NCBI RefSeq assembly: GCF_047663525.1
Contig: NC_092616.1
Coordinates: 3,695,501 to 3,759,500 of the forward strand
Length of the DNA: 64,000 bases
Direction: 5' to 3'
Origin: Anas platyrhynchos
Taxonomy: Eukaryota; Chordata; Aves; Anseriformes; Anatidae
Shown: in pieces, positions 10,741 through 21,924 of the stretch
Numbering within the stretch: the first letter of the stretch is position 1
Layout of the letters: each line of letters opens with the position of its first letter
Notes under the pieces: generated by a model
Database searches by the model: none
Seen by the model: only the letters and a program-made list of their open reading frames with translations
What the model was told of the DNA's origin: nothing
Program-made: the position numbers and the translations under genes

Positions 10741-11161
10741 TTTTCAGCATTCATAGAGTTCCATTCTCTTTTCTGAAATGACTCCCAATATATCATCTTC
10801 CAGGTTTGTGTTGTGTTATTTTTTCATTATAATTATGTATGAATTTATTATTATTTATTGATTCTTGTGCTTCTGCTGTTCCTAGAAAAATACTTGGATT
10901 CCTCCCACTGCTAGTGAGGAATGGCTTTGCATTGTCTCACCTGAAGGTTATATAAAAGGTTCTCTTAAAGCCTTTCTCTGTGTGGACTCCCCCATAGCAT
11001 CTCTGTAACAAAATGCGATCTCCCCAGAGTCCTGCCTGAAGGCTGGGCTCTTCCTGCGAAGATGGTGCCAGGAATAGGCCTAAATACTTGCTGTTTCTCC
11101 CTGGGTGCAAGACCAAATAGCTCCTGGTTGTGTCTAGTGACAGTGGACTGTGACAAAGGAC

Positions 11162-11702
11162 TGTTATGGTTTAACCTGCCTGTCAGCTAAGCACAACACA
11201 GCCTTTCACTTGCCCTCCCCACTCACTCTCTGGGGTGGGGGAAAGAATTGGAAAAAAAATGAAGCCTGTGGGTTGAAAAAAAGACATGTTATGAGGACCA
11301 AAAAGAAAGAAAAATAATAATAATGATACTAGGACTACTAATAATGATGTCTACAAACCAAGTGATGCAAAATGCAATTGCTCACCACCTGCAGAGTGAT
11401 GCCCAGCCTATCCCTGAGCAGCCGGTCCTTCCACCCCGGCCAGCCCCTCCCGTATTATTTGCTCAGCTTAACATCAGATGGTATGGAATACCCCTTTGGC
11501 CAGTTTGGGTCAGCTGTCCTGGTTCTGTCCCCTCCCAGGACAGATCAAGAAGCTGAAAAGTCCTTGGCTTAGTGTAAGCAGTGCCCTGTAACAGTTAAAA
11601 CATCAGTGTGTTATCAACATTGCTCTCGTCCTAAATCCCAAACACAGCACCTTACCAGCTACTAGGAGAAAAATTAACTCTATCCTAGCCGAAATTAGGA
11701 CA
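11162..11702 (-). mobile_element. Solo LTR of an avian endogenous retrovirus
   Basis: The + strand starts TGTTATGGTTTAACC and ends near AAATTAGGACA, the reverse complement of a common avian ERV LTR. That LTR reads, in sense, from a block with TTAATTTT to a GGTTAAACC end. Internal landmarks such as GGTATGGAATACCCCTTTGG (near 11480) match the class. It is about 541 bp. The same family is at 62777-63287. The sense orientation is minus, judged from the usual position of the TATA region in this family. A clean target duplication is not evident: both flanks contain a CAGTGGA run, but not at the LTR edges. Confidence 0.75.
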
Positions 11703-12756
11703 CAGTGGAGATGGTGAATGGTTACTGCATAACATACCCAGCGTGCGCATACCCAACAGGCCCCACAAAGTGACAGATCACACAAGGTGGGGTTCCCTAA
11801 AGACAAAAACAATAAATCAATCCATCCATATGTTTAAACTGAGTTCTAAACTGAATTATTTCCAGGTAAGAAAGGACTGTGCAGCCCCAGAGGGGAGAGT
11901 GGAACCCAGCAGGCACAGGGAGGGGGAGCTGGCAATGACCGATGTCATCCTTAGTGAAGTACCACCATCTGGTCCAGAGAGAAACCACAGCCCACTTGCT
12001 TTGCAGAGCAGCACCACTATTCAGCACTGCCCAGGAGGGAGCTGGTCTTGGAAATGTCTGGGTCCTTCCTCCTGCTGGGATCTGTCTGCACTGGGAAATG
12101 ATCAGCCCTGTCACCCATGCCCTGGTTCAGGCCCCGGCCCCATATCAGCCTACAATTACTGCCACTGTCCCTCTGCACTAGGTGTTGGGTTTTTCTCTGT
12201 GATCTCCCCTGATCTCAAGCAATGAGTCTTCTTTTGGAGCAGGCCGTCACAGCCTGCCTGCACAGTCCCAGAGAATCCTGGTGAGGCAGCACTTCAAGAG
12301 CAGGCTGTGACTGCCCTTGGTCTCAGTACATATGGTGATCAGGCTGGGCACAAGGAGGGGCAGAAAGGACAAAAGACAATGAGGAGGAAAGGTAGAAAAA
12401 GAAATTTCAAAAGAGGTTAAGGAAAAAAAATCATATCTGAACATGAGAGGTGAACCAAGTACTGACCAAAGTGATCTAACTCTCAAGGTATCCCAGCTGA
12501 GGCCAGGCCAAGGTACAGACCTCCACAGGTTCCTTCTGGCTCATAATCCTCAAGGAAGAAGGAGCTGTTCAGTGGAGTCAGGACCTGGGAACACTTCTGT
12601 GGGCTGAGACAGTGCGTGCTTTTGTAATCTCTGTTCCTCAGGGTTACCTAGTGAGTTAAGTCATCCTAAAAGCAAGCTCTGTTCTACGGGCACCAGGACT
12701 CAGACTGGTTTGAGGTAGCACAGAAAAGTTTTCAGAAACACTGCCGGCTATCACAG
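11703..12756. other. Unannotated stretch
   Basis: The first about 30 bases (11703-11735) continue OR 3'-flank homology (a GGAGATGGTGAATGGTTACT run, compare about 10418-10438). The rest holds no gene or repeat that I recognise. Confidence 0.4.
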
Positions 12757-13080
12757 AACTACAGAATGTTTGAGGTTGGAAGGGAGCTCTGGAGATTGCC
12801 TAGGCCAACCCCATTGCTCAAGCAGGGCCAGCTTGAGCAGGTTGTCTATGCTCATGTCCATGTCCAGAGACGTTCTGAGGATCTCCAGGTATGTTGGCTC
12901 CACAACTTCTCTGAGCAACCTGTGCCACTCATCAACCCACTTCACAGTACAGAAGAGCTTTCCTGTTTCCAGGAGGTTTTACCAATGTTTCCTTTGGTGC
13001 CCATTGCCTCTTGTCCTGTCAATGGGCACTTCAGAAAAGAGTCAGGCTGCTTTGTCTTAATTCCTCCCATCATGACTTCA
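12757..13080 (-). mobile_element. Old CR1 fragment, 3' end
   Basis: Antisense CR1 3' region: it starts with the tail-proximal GTTTGAGGTTGGAAGGGA signature near 12770 and runs through the diverged C-terminal ORF2 sequence. It is truncated at about 13080, where a sense CR1 begins, so the two lie head to head. No long frame remains. Confidence 0.75.
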
Positions 13081-13082
13081 CC

Positions 13083-14465
13083 AAATGTGGCCACACCTGG
13101 AGTATTGTGTCCAATTCTGGGCTCCCCAGTACAAGAGGGACATGGAACTGCTGGAGCTAGTCCAGAGGAGGTCTACAAAGAGGATGAGGAGCACCTGTCA
13201 TACAAGGACAGGCTGAGAGAGCGGGGCCTGTTTGGCCTGGAAGAGAGAAGACTGAAGGGAGACCTCATCAATGTGTATAAATATATGAGGGAAGGGTGTT
13301 GAGAGTGTTATAAATGGCTCAGGATTCAAATTAGGATTAAATAAAAAAATAGGATTTATTAAAAGAATATAAAGGAATAGAGGTAAGCAAACAGCGCTGG
13401 GTGCACCGGGAGTCTCCGCTCCACCAGGACGCACACCAGTTACATCAAGCAGCTGATTTTTATGCACCTAGACTAATACATATTCATTACTACTTCTAAA
13501 AAAAATAGATTATTATAATTAGCTTCCGGGGTCCAGTCCCTCCTACTGGAGCATGCGCATCAGTCTCCTCTGGGGGTCTCTAGGGGTCTTTCATGCTGAA
13601 GGCTCGTAGTCTTCCTCTCACCCTTTGTACTTACTCGGCACTATTCCAAGTTTATGGAACACTCTCTGTACACTCTCCACAGGTCTTGTCTCCCAACCGT
13701 CCTTCAGCTTCTTTTTTCTTCCTCTTAATCTCTTGGCCCGCCTGGCCAGATACCAAGGATCTCATAACAGTCACCAGCAGTCACCAGTTATTATCAGTTG
13801 TTCTGAAACTCCCAAACAGGTTGACGACTCACGAGCAATTAAAACATTCCTTTCCCAGCTATTCACAGTCATCTATATAACATCTATAGTGGTGTTAAAT
13901 CAATCTCGAAGAAGACAGAAAAAAACTGTAACTGTTAGAACTAGAAGTCAGGAATAACAAAAGCAAACAGGTTCATAAATTTAAGGAGTGTTTTCTGAAG
14001 ACTTGATAAATTGACTGGAATGAGGGGGAGACTGGGACACACTGCATCTGTGGTTCAAGAATTAAATTGCCAGTGCAGGGCCCAGGCAGACAGGATTCAA
14101 ACAGAATTGTTCTTTATGGACATGAATTTATGGACACGAATTGGAATTGTTAAAACATTCCTCACAAGAGGATGGAACTAGATGTTTTCAGTTGTGCCCA
14201 GCAACAGGACTTCAGGCAACGTGGCACTAACTGAAACACAGGATGTTCTGTCTGAATATGAGACAACACTTCTTTACTGAGAGGGTGACAAAACACTGGA
14301 ACAGGTTGCCCAGAGAGGTTGTGGAGTCTCCTTTGCTGGAGATATTCAGAATCCACCTGAATGTCATCCTGCACAATGTGCTCTAGGTGATCCTGCTTGG
14401 CAGGGAGATTAGACTAAACAGTCTTCAGAGGTCCCTTCCAACCTTGGCCATTCTGTGATTCTTTG
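13083..14465 (+). mobile_element. Sense CR1 split by a solo LTR
   Basis: The left part (13083-13305) encodes diverged RT C-terminal sequence (a [15 protein letters not shown]-like segment, then [20 protein letters not shown]). The right part (14167-14465) carries the end of ORF2 (a [21 protein letters not shown]-like block) and the 3' tail with CCCTTCCAACCTTGGCCATTC. The element would be continuous across AAGAGAGGATGG if 13306-14166 were removed, and AGAG is duplicated on both sides of the LTR. The CR1 is 5' truncated and inactive. Confidence 0.85.
13306..14166 (-). mobile_element. Solo LTR inserted in CR1, 4-bp target duplication AGAG
   Basis: 861 bp, bounded by TG and CA on the + strand (starts TGTTATAAATGGC, ends near AACATTCCTCACA). 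It is flanked by AGAG at 13302-13305 and 14167-14170. On the minus strand it has an AATAAA near its 3' end (13340-13370 region) and matches the LTR at 54839-55728 over its full length. No internal retroviral genes are present, so this is a solo LTR left by LTR-LTR recombination. A 4-bp duplication is usual for gammaretrovirus-like (class I) ERVs. Confidence 0.85.
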
Positions 14466-14469
14466 ATAA

Positions 14470-15660
14470 AAACCTCCCCCTTGCCTTCTTTTCTCCAGGC
14501 TCAACACTCCAGCTCTCTCAGCCTCTCCTCATCTGAAGACTCTCCAGTCTCTTAATGACCTTTGTGGCATTTACTGGACTTACTGCACTACGTCCAGGTC
14601 TTTCATGCACAAGGAAGCCCAGAAGTGGACACTGCACACTGGGTTTGGTCTCAGCAGAGGTCAGTAGAGAGGAAGGACCAACTCCCTGAATGTACTGGCA
14701 AGGTTTGTAATAATGAAGCCCAAGGTGCTGGTGGCCTTCTTTGATGTAATTCCACATGGCTGGCACCTGTTCATCTTGTTGACCACCAGAAAACCCAGGC
14801 CCTTCTCTACCAAGCTGATTTCTAGCTGCTTGGCCCCAAGCAATGTCTTGGTGCATACTGTTATTCCTGCAGAAGCATTTCACTTTGTTGAATTTCATGC
14901 CCAGTTTTGGCTGCGAGGTCCCTCAGAATGACAGCAAAACCACCTTCTGTGTTGGCCACTGCTCTCAGATTCATATCATCTGCCAACTTGCCCCATTGTA
15001 CAAGTCATGAATAAACTTGTTAAATAATATTGGTCCAGTATTGACTTCCTGTTTGCACAGTACTGAACAACCTCCAGCTAGAGTGTGTATATCTGGTAAC
15101 TACCCTCTGAACCCAGATGTTTATCAAAATTCCAGTCCATATCATCCACACAGGATCACAAAATTAAAGAATGGCTGAGGTTTGAACGGACAGGATAGAT
15201 CCCAATATTGCCCCTACAGAGTCCTCCTTGTGACTGACCTCCAACTAGACTACCTGCCACAGGACTATGAGCCCAGCTGTGCAGGAACTTTCCAGTCCAC
15301 CTCACTGCCTCCTCATTCTGCCTGGACTTCATCAGCTTCTCTATGAGGATCTTATGGGAAACATGAAAAACCTTTCTGAAGACAAGGCAGACAGCATCCC
15401 CTGCTCTCCCCTCATTTACCAAGGCAGTCTTTTCATTGGAGAAGGTTATCAAGTGGTTAAGTCTCAACAAACCCTTGGTGAATCCATGCTGACCACTCCT
15501 GATCACTTTGTTATCCTCCATGTGCTTGGAAATGCTTTCCAGGATTATCTGCTCTATCACCTTCCCACAATCTGAGGAAAGGCTTTCTGGCCTCTAGTTC
15601 CCTGGGACCTCTGTCTTGCCTTAGTGCAAGATAGGAGTCACATTTGCCTTCCTCAGTTGT
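14470..15660 (-). mobile_element. Old CR1 sequence, at least two antisense pieces
   Basis: 14480-15140 is strongly diverged antisense CR1 RT (landmarks: CTCCAGGCTCAACACTCCAG, and a frame with KMKFNKVK). A second piece starts at about 15150 with a tail signature (AGAATGGCTGAGGTTTGAA) and encodes on the minus strand RT motifs 1-3 remnants (SGQHGFTKG; the F-S-K-A-F block degraded to FRKVFHVSHKIL). Frames are broken in both pieces. They may be two insertions or one rearranged element. Confidence 0.65.
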
Positions 15661-17520
15661 GCTCTGGGCCTCTTTCTAAGGCTGTGCTCTGGGTTTCTGG
15701 GTATTGCTTGGAGTCTGGCACATGGAGAGCCATGGTGCTATGCAACTGTACACCCCATAAAGATTTGGCCAGCTCATAAAGAGGAAGGACGAAAGGGAAG
15801 TCCTATCAGGTGTGGCCATGGGTCGACAGCAAAGAGCTAAAGGCAGGACCTATCCAACCCCTCTAAGCTTCATTGTTCTCTGCTCCATTTAGATATGGAG
15901 ATGTGCAATGTGCCAATACAAGCATACCCTGGGAACACAGTTTCACTATTTAAGGTTTTGGGAAGGAATGTGTTTGGGAAAATGTATGCAAATTTGGATG
16001 AGAATTCATAGACAAGCCTAAAAATTCTGAAAAATAGTGCATTTAATTTGTTTTGTGTCTTGGATTCCTTCTGTAAATCAACAGAGCTGAATAGAGGGCT
16101 TAATATAGAGCTGAAGAGTGTCTTTTATTTTTTACTGGACTGTGTCTTTTATTTTTCAATGCTGTCAATTAAGACATTACCTTTAGTGCCTGCATGTAGC
16201 TCATTCTTCGAGGAAAGCAGATGGGAATTGGTGCCAAGGGGCTGGAAAACATTCCGATGAAATGCTAGTGGAAAAATCTCAGAGCTTATCGCAGCTGTGT
16301 CAGTCCCGGGAGGCTGATGAGAGAAAGGGTGAGGCTGAGGAGTAGGGATGAAGACTGTGCATAGAGTGCCTGGCAGAAAAGGTCTTGATTTCCCTGCATG
16401 CTCAGAGTCCCTTAGCAGACATTCAGGATCAATACCAGTTGGAGATTGTTGATTTCACTTTAACTGTAGGCAGACAACTAAAGAAATAGCAGAAATAATA
16501 AATCCTTTCCTATAGTTTGTATTATTCTTGAAGTCTGTCCCTTTAAGGAGACTCCTGGCATCTCCCTGATGAACCCCATAAGAATTGAAGACTTGGAAGA
16601 GTTATGCCCAGAGCCTTGGCTTGTGAGGGAGTTTTGCATGTACATTCGCCCTCTGCTGCCAGGTTCCTGAACTGCAGATCCTGAAAGCTTGAGCAAGACT
16701 CTCAAGAAGTAAAAGACAGAAGCAAGCCTGCAAACGTCTAAGGGTCTTGGCCAGCCCCACTGAGGGCCATCCCAGAAGAGACCACGAGGGCAACAAGGAG
16801 ACAAGGTGCCCGTCCCTGGGAGACGGTGGAGGAGGAAATCAGAGGCACTGGTTACAGGTGGAAAATCAAGTGGGGAGGTGGCTCTGAAAGCCCTTGATGT
16901 GTTCAACCAAGGGGGATGGCCAAGGCCTGAGCACATCCCCTGGGAAGGGGGATCCTGCATGTCCTGGGCTGCTTGGGGCTCTGGCAGGGGCAGTGTGATG
17001 TGGGGTGTGCAATTCCGAGTGTAGGACACTGGTAGGACACTTGCCAGGCTCTGTGGGATTGAGGAGGTAACAAGGCCCTGGGGCTGTAAGGGACCAGTGT
17101 CCTCTGGTGGGCCATAGTGGAAGAGGCTGCAGCTGTAGCCCTGAGGTCATCTATTCCACTGGGGGGGCTCCAGCCCCAAATGGCCCGTTGTCATCCCCCT
17201 CCACAGCCTGTCCTACATTTTCCTCTACCTGTGCTTGCATTCCTGCAGACTTTTACCATACACTCACATTCTCAGTTCAGTCTGGCCAGATGACTGCCAA
17301 AGCTGTCCTAACTTCTCTCCATCCTTACTGGCTGTGGCTTGAAATACATCCCTGTGTTTTTCTGAGTATTTACCAATACCAGTGGTTTCCCCACAACTAA
17401 TCAGGCTTCTTCCAAAGCCTGACCCTGTTGGTCCTCTATCAGCCAATATGTCCCAGACCTATATTCACCTGAATCATCTCTGCACTGAATCTCTACATTG
17501 CAGCCCAGAACTCCTCATCA
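15661..17520. other. Unannotated stretch
   Basis: No gene or repeat is recognised. The minus-strand frame at 17029-16478 (183 codons) overlaps several other frames and has no recognisable domain. Confidence 0.35.
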
Positions 17521-17524
17521 TCCT

Positions 17525-17840
17525 TCTGCGATGGAAAAGGCCACACTAGAGCAGGTACACCTCTGAAGAGAGTGTGGCACATGGATAAGTGTACAACACA
17601 GAAGGTATACCTGCAAGCATCCGTGACCGCTGCACACTAGGTAAAGCTCTGAAGGGAATAAGACTCCTGAATAAGGCTGTGTTGGAACAGGTACACCTCT
17701 AAAGGACTGTGGCCGGTGGATGAGCCCAGTCTGGGGCAGGGGTGAAGGGTGGAGCTCATTTGCAATGTCAGATTTTGCAGCCTGGTCTGTGCTGTGGTTT
17801 AACCCAGCAGGCAGATAAGCACCACACAGCCATGTTCCAC
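17525..17840. mobile_element. ERV-associated relic with an LTR end
   Basis: Contains a TGTGGTTTAACCC end (17792-17804) and about 30 further bases of the LTR family found at 11162 and 62777, cut off at about 17838. The preceding 250 bp holds two imperfect copies of a block with CAGGTACACCTCT (about 17553 and 17690). I infer ERV-derived DNA next to an LTR end; the assignment of the internal part is weak. Confidence 0.4.
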
Positions 17841-18044
17841 AGCAGGAAACACTCGAACCAATAGCAGAGGAGCCTCACAAGGAGCAGTGCAAGTGCAGCA
17901 GTGACCTAACCTGAGCTGGCATTGGTGCCCTCTCACTCCATGTAACATATGTCTTCTCCTGTCCTTTGGGGTCACAACAACGGATAGAACCCAATTCATG
18001 GACTAAATGGAATCATTGAACATTTTATGGACATTTCATTAAGT

Positions 18045-18150
18045 AGGCCCATTGTGGTGTAAATGCCTGAAGTAACTAGGAAAATAAAACTAACATTCAC
18101 GTTTTGAACGGAAAGGTACAGCATTGAAGAGGCTTTCAGGGTAGGGCATA
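18045..18150 (+). repeat. Short repeat shared with 56155-56240
   Basis: About 75 bp around a GTAACTAGGAAAATAAAACT run (partner: GTAACTAGTAAAATAAAACT) through AGAGGCTTTCAGG is shared in direct orientation by the two sites. Both lie beside ERV material (upstream of the LTR at 18351; downstream of the env-like relic at 55889), so it may be the 3' internal end of an ERV. This is not proven. Confidence 0.5.
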
Positions 18151-18824
18151 ACTGCATTATCTGAGCATTCCCTAGGCTCCCAACTTTAGATGCTATCGCA
18201 CTGGGGAAACTTGGTGTGCCAGCTCTAAGGAACACCACGGAGCGTGGAGATGAGTGGAGACACCACGGCTAGGCTCTGTAATCAGGTGGGGCCTCAATTG
18301 TTCTTGTGCACAAAGCTGCACTTTTGCCACCCTAAGCCAAAGACCTGTCATGTTTTGACAAATGCTGTACCGTAGTGTACTTTTTTCTCATTATAATATC
18401 ATTATAATACCAAAACACACCTCCATCCCAAAAGCTACCCGCCTCCAAGGTGCGACCACCCCTCACTGAGCATGCGCTCTGAATTTCTCGGAGCCTATTA
18501 CTTTAAACGGAGACGGGAAAACTTTACACCAATCATAACTAAGATATGCTTGACTAGAGCCACTCAAGCTCCACCTAAAAGATAGAAAATAATATAAATT
18601 GGCCCAAGAGAGAGGGGATGTTGGGGAAGATACCACCGTCAGGGTAGATAATAACCCGAGGAAATACAACATCCTTAGGACCTCTTGACATCTGGTATCA
18701 GTCGACGGGCTGAGCCTCTCTTCCCCCCCCATTGGGACGCCTTTGGGTGAGATCTGAATATTTGCTTATAAATCTCTATAGAGTCTTTGATCCTTTTAAC
18801 GCGTTTATTTCTAGGCTGCGCACC

Positions 18825-18978
18825 TGTGACACCTGTAACACCTGTAACAACTGTAACACCTATAACATCTGTAACACTTATAACATCTATAACATCTATA
18901 ACATCTATAACATCTGTAACATCTGTAACACCTACAACACCTGTATAACATCTGTAACACCTATAACACCTGTGTATT
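18825..18978. repeat. 9-bp tandem array, about 16-17 units
   Basis: Units of the form TAACAYCTR (TAACACCTG, TAACATCTA and variants) repeat with near-perfect 9-bp periodicity and a few 1-bp slips. Both strands stay open through the array (for example a minus-strand run of V-I-D triplets), which is a composition artefact and not a protein. Confidence 0.9.
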
Positions 18979-19148
18979 TCATGCATACTAACTTGCTTTT
19001 GCAGATAGTCACTATCACCGGCAATCCAAAAGAACCTGATTATCTGTTGCTGTAATAAACCATACTTGATTGCATTGTGATAGCTCTCATTAATGCAACT
19101 AGGGTGAGGGTGGTTATCCGTGATAGTTCAGTGTTCTGAATCTAACCA

Positions 19149-19304
19149 GACCCCCAGACGGTTAATGCATTGTTGGTGAATGTCTGAACGGACCCCCAGG
19201 TGGTTAATACGTTTTTGGTGAATGTCTGAGCGGACCCCCAGGCGGTTATTACGTTTTTGGTGAATGTCCGAACGGACCCCCAGTTTTGGTGAATGTCCGA
19301 CTGG
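19149..19304. repeat. 42-bp tandem array, 3.7 units
   Basis: Three 42-bp units beginning GACCCCCAG and containing TTGGTGAATGTC start at 19149, 19191 and 19233. A fourth unit, shortened by 12 bp, starts at 19275. The flanks (GTTCAGTGTTCTGAATC before, GTTCAGTACTCTGAATC after) are themselves related. Confidence 0.85.
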
Positions 19305-19367
19305 TTCAGTACTCTGAATCCAACCGGGCCCGTAACGGTTAATCAGCTACACCCCTTTAACGCGACA

Positions 19368-19924
19368 CCCATAGACTAAGGGAATGATATCTGTGTCTTA
19401 ATTGCAGGGTGTTGATTAATGAAGACTTATTGGAAAGTCTTGAACCTGTCATTGTATATACGGTAGAGAATAAGAGGTGGATATTTTCCTGGTTACATCT
19501 TGGGTGACTTTTTAGGCTCTGAACCCAGCTCAGAGAGGTGGTTTGTTCCCCCCCAGAAGGACACTGAATGGCTAAGTCAGAAGTCCGTATGTGTGCCCTG
19601 TATAGATGAGGCTTCAGTGTGTACATTTTGTTCATGTACTGAGGCAAACCTGAGTGAGCACAAATGCCTTCAGCCTGTGTCCATTCCTCCCTCATGCCAT
19701 ACAGTATCTCAGATGAGTGCAGAGCAGGGCAATGCACTGCAGGGCTGAGGTGCCTCCCAGCATCTGGGAGAGGCAGCAGGAGCCAGCGAGACACCACAAC
19801 CACTGCAATGGCCTGCCTTTGGGTGTGCAAGAGAAAGACTTTTGTGTTCTGGCCTGTCTCCTGCATCACCTTTCCCTGCCTTCCTGGACTATGTCAGCAA
19901 ATGTGCCAGAGGGATCGGAGAACT
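19368..19924. other. Unannotated stretch
   Basis: No gene or known repeat is recognised. Confidence 0.35.
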
Positions 19925-20085
19925 TTCTGGAGACTTAGAAGGACTTCAAATCTGTCTTCCAGAAGAAGAGAAAATAGGGTGGGAAGAATTAAGGCTGGTC
20001 AGCCTCACCTCAGTCCCTGGGAAGGTGATGGGGCAAGCTTTTCCACAGCCAGCTCCAGGCACTTGAAGGACAAAAACAGGATTGC
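19925..20085 (+). mobile_element. Small CR1 ORF2 fragment
   Basis: The run CTGGTCAGCCTCACCTCAGT and the following CCTGGGAAGGTGATGG are the CR1 segment encoding [13 protein letters not shown] ahead of RT motif 1. About 160 bp remains, with frameshifts. Confidence 0.75.
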
Positions 20086-20279
20086 TGAACCCATAGGGGA
20101 GGGGAACGAAAGGGACATTGTCTACCTGCACCTTGGCCTGTGTCTTTGTCTCCCAGAGACTCCTCATAGCCTGATTGGTGCTATGTGGACTTATCAAATG
20201 GATGAGGCTGTGGGTGGGAATTCTGCTGGACAACCTGGCCCACTTGTCATTTGTACTGCAAAGTTCTCCTGGAGGAGGA

Positions 20280-21065
20280 AATGTCACTGAAAGGGTAGTG
20301 CTGTGGTGCCTGACATCACCCAGAAGGAGTCTGTGGTCAGCTCATACTAGTGTGTTTCAAGCAACTGCCATGGAGGTTGGGGAGACATCAGTGAAAGTAA
20401 GGAAATATCTGGATGAGAGCAAGGCGGAGAAGCAAGGTGGGTACCTACAGCCTGCAGGGAAAAGTGGGAAGGGATAGGACAGTGCAGGACAGCCTGTGGT
20501 GGAAAAAAACGAGAGCACTGGCAAGGCTGGAAAGCCCCAGCAGCACCAAGGTCTTTGTCCCCCTGGCTATGGCAGTTGTCTCTGCTACTGAGGCTGACGA
20601 GGACACATGCTGTGCTCATGACACTGAGGCCTTGTTGCCTCCTTGCAACCCAGTGGGGAGGCCAGCGGGTATCATAGCATTGTCCTTCACACAACATCAC
20701 ACACCCCACATCCCACTGCCCCAGAAAGAGCCCTGAGCCATGGGTGAGGGACAGGACCTCCCTGCCCAGGGGCTGGGGGCCAGGGCTTGGCCTTTCTGCT
20801 TCACCAAACAAACCAAGGCCTTTACTCAGCATCAGAATCTCCTGCCCAGTGCTTTTGCCTACCTGCAATCATGGCCTCCAATTGTCTGCTCTAACAAGTC
20901 CATGGGGAGGCTTTGTCAGTAATGACCCTCACTGGGGCCCATTACTGCTCCTAGACACTTCAAAGTTTCCTTCTGACTTTTACTTCTCCTGCAGTTACAT
21001 CATTCTCTTCTCACTACCTGAGGTCCATGGGCTCAGCACCAAATGCACCATGGGGCTCATTACAA
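20280..21065 (+). repeat. Segmental duplicate, inverted partner of 46560-47100
   Basis: Runs such as GACTTGTTAGAGCAGA (partner, reverse complement) and ACATCATTCTCTTCT(C) link the two sites in opposite orientation. About 20080-20280 shows nothing recognisable. No gene is seen in either copy. Confidence 0.55.
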
Positions 21066-21374
21066 TTCAGCCATTTTCATCCAGTCTTCCAGACTTCTAC
21101 AGTTAATTAATAAGTTTTCAAGAGTGTTGCTAAAGAGGAAGTTTTCAATGACCACTTTACAAAATAACATTTTCATATGTAAGCTTATTTAACTTAGTAG
21201 CATTCAGTAGTTGACGTGGATCCAAAGTGTCTCCTAAGGAGGTCTGGATGGATAGGGAAAGCAGTCCCTTGAAGTCCTAGACTGTATGGACAACCTTGCT
21301 GCTCAGCTCTCCATCCCCACCACTTCTCACATCAGCCAGCGTGACTTGCATCACTTTTAATTACATCAGACTTC

Positions 21375-21905
21375 TCCACTGACATCTGCAGGTGGATGTT
21401 ACAGCCTCTTTCCACCAGCTGCTGCCTCCTTCTCTGAGAAAAGCAGATGCAAACAGTTTTTTCTTGTTATGTATGTGTGTGTCTTTGCTATTAATACTTA
21501 ACAAAAAAAAAAATCAGCAAAGAAACACACGTTAAAAAAAAAAAAAAAGTAAAAAAAATCCCACAGCAATGAGCCATTTCCAAGTTGAACCATGCACAGG
21601 AGATAAGTGTACAGAAAAACATCTGACTCAAATAGATGGGAAATGGTAATTGAGAAATACAGCTACAGAGTTGTGTACATGGATGACAAGAGAGGCTACC
21701 AAAGGACGGGCAAGTTGAATTCCCCTCAAGTCCCAAGAAGCAACTCGATGTATCAGAAGGATCTGAATGACCAAAGAGCAAATGGAAGGAAACTCTGCAG
21801 AACAACGGAAACTGCACATGTCCAGATAGTCTGCTGGAAAGGTGACTTCTGATATGGTCTCTTTAATCAGACCATCTGGAAATACCTGAAAGTCCTGCCT
21901 GAGCA
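21375..21905 (+). repeat. Unit R, copy 1 (continues 23127-23200)
   Basis: A unit of about 0.5 kb that also occurs at 25695-26230 and 56240-56630. Shared landmarks are CTGCAGGTGGATG at its start (21389 and 56265), GTATCAGAAGGATCTGAATG-like text (copies 1 and 2) and a GGTGGAAATACCT-type run. After the CR1 at 21925-23127 the unit resumes with AAGATGAAATGCGGTGCTC, which matches copy 2. No coding function is recognised. Confidence 0.65.
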
Positions 21906-21924
21906 GCGTCATCTCCTTCTATGA

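Larger units (their letters stand above)
18351..19367 (+). mobile_element. Long LTR-like element carrying two tandem-repeat arrays
   Basis: Starts TGTTTTGACAAATG and ends near TTAACGCGACA (TG...CA). It has a TATA-like AATATAAATTGG near 18590 and an AATAAA at about 19053. Between them lies a 9-bp array, and after the AATAAA a 42-bp array. That order (U3, TATA, R, poly(A), U5) fits a plus-orientation LTR of about 1 kb. I found no target duplication at these ends, so the boundaries are estimates. Confidence 0.5.

Noticed and set aside
13306-13310. Inversion between the two opposite LTRs at 13306 and 54839
   Set aside because: The left LTR keeps its own matching AGAG target duplication, so it has not recombined with the right one.
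16478-17029. 183-codon minus-strand frame
   Set aside because: No recognisable domain, no paralogue, and overlapping frames of similar length.
18825-18978. Possible CRISPR-like array
   Set aside because: Units are 9 bp with no spacers, and the DNA is vertebrate.
18675-18986. Long minus-strand frame with repeated V-T-D/V-I-D residues
   Set aside because: It is the 9-bp tandem array read in frame; the periodicity is divisible by 3, so the frame stays open by composition.
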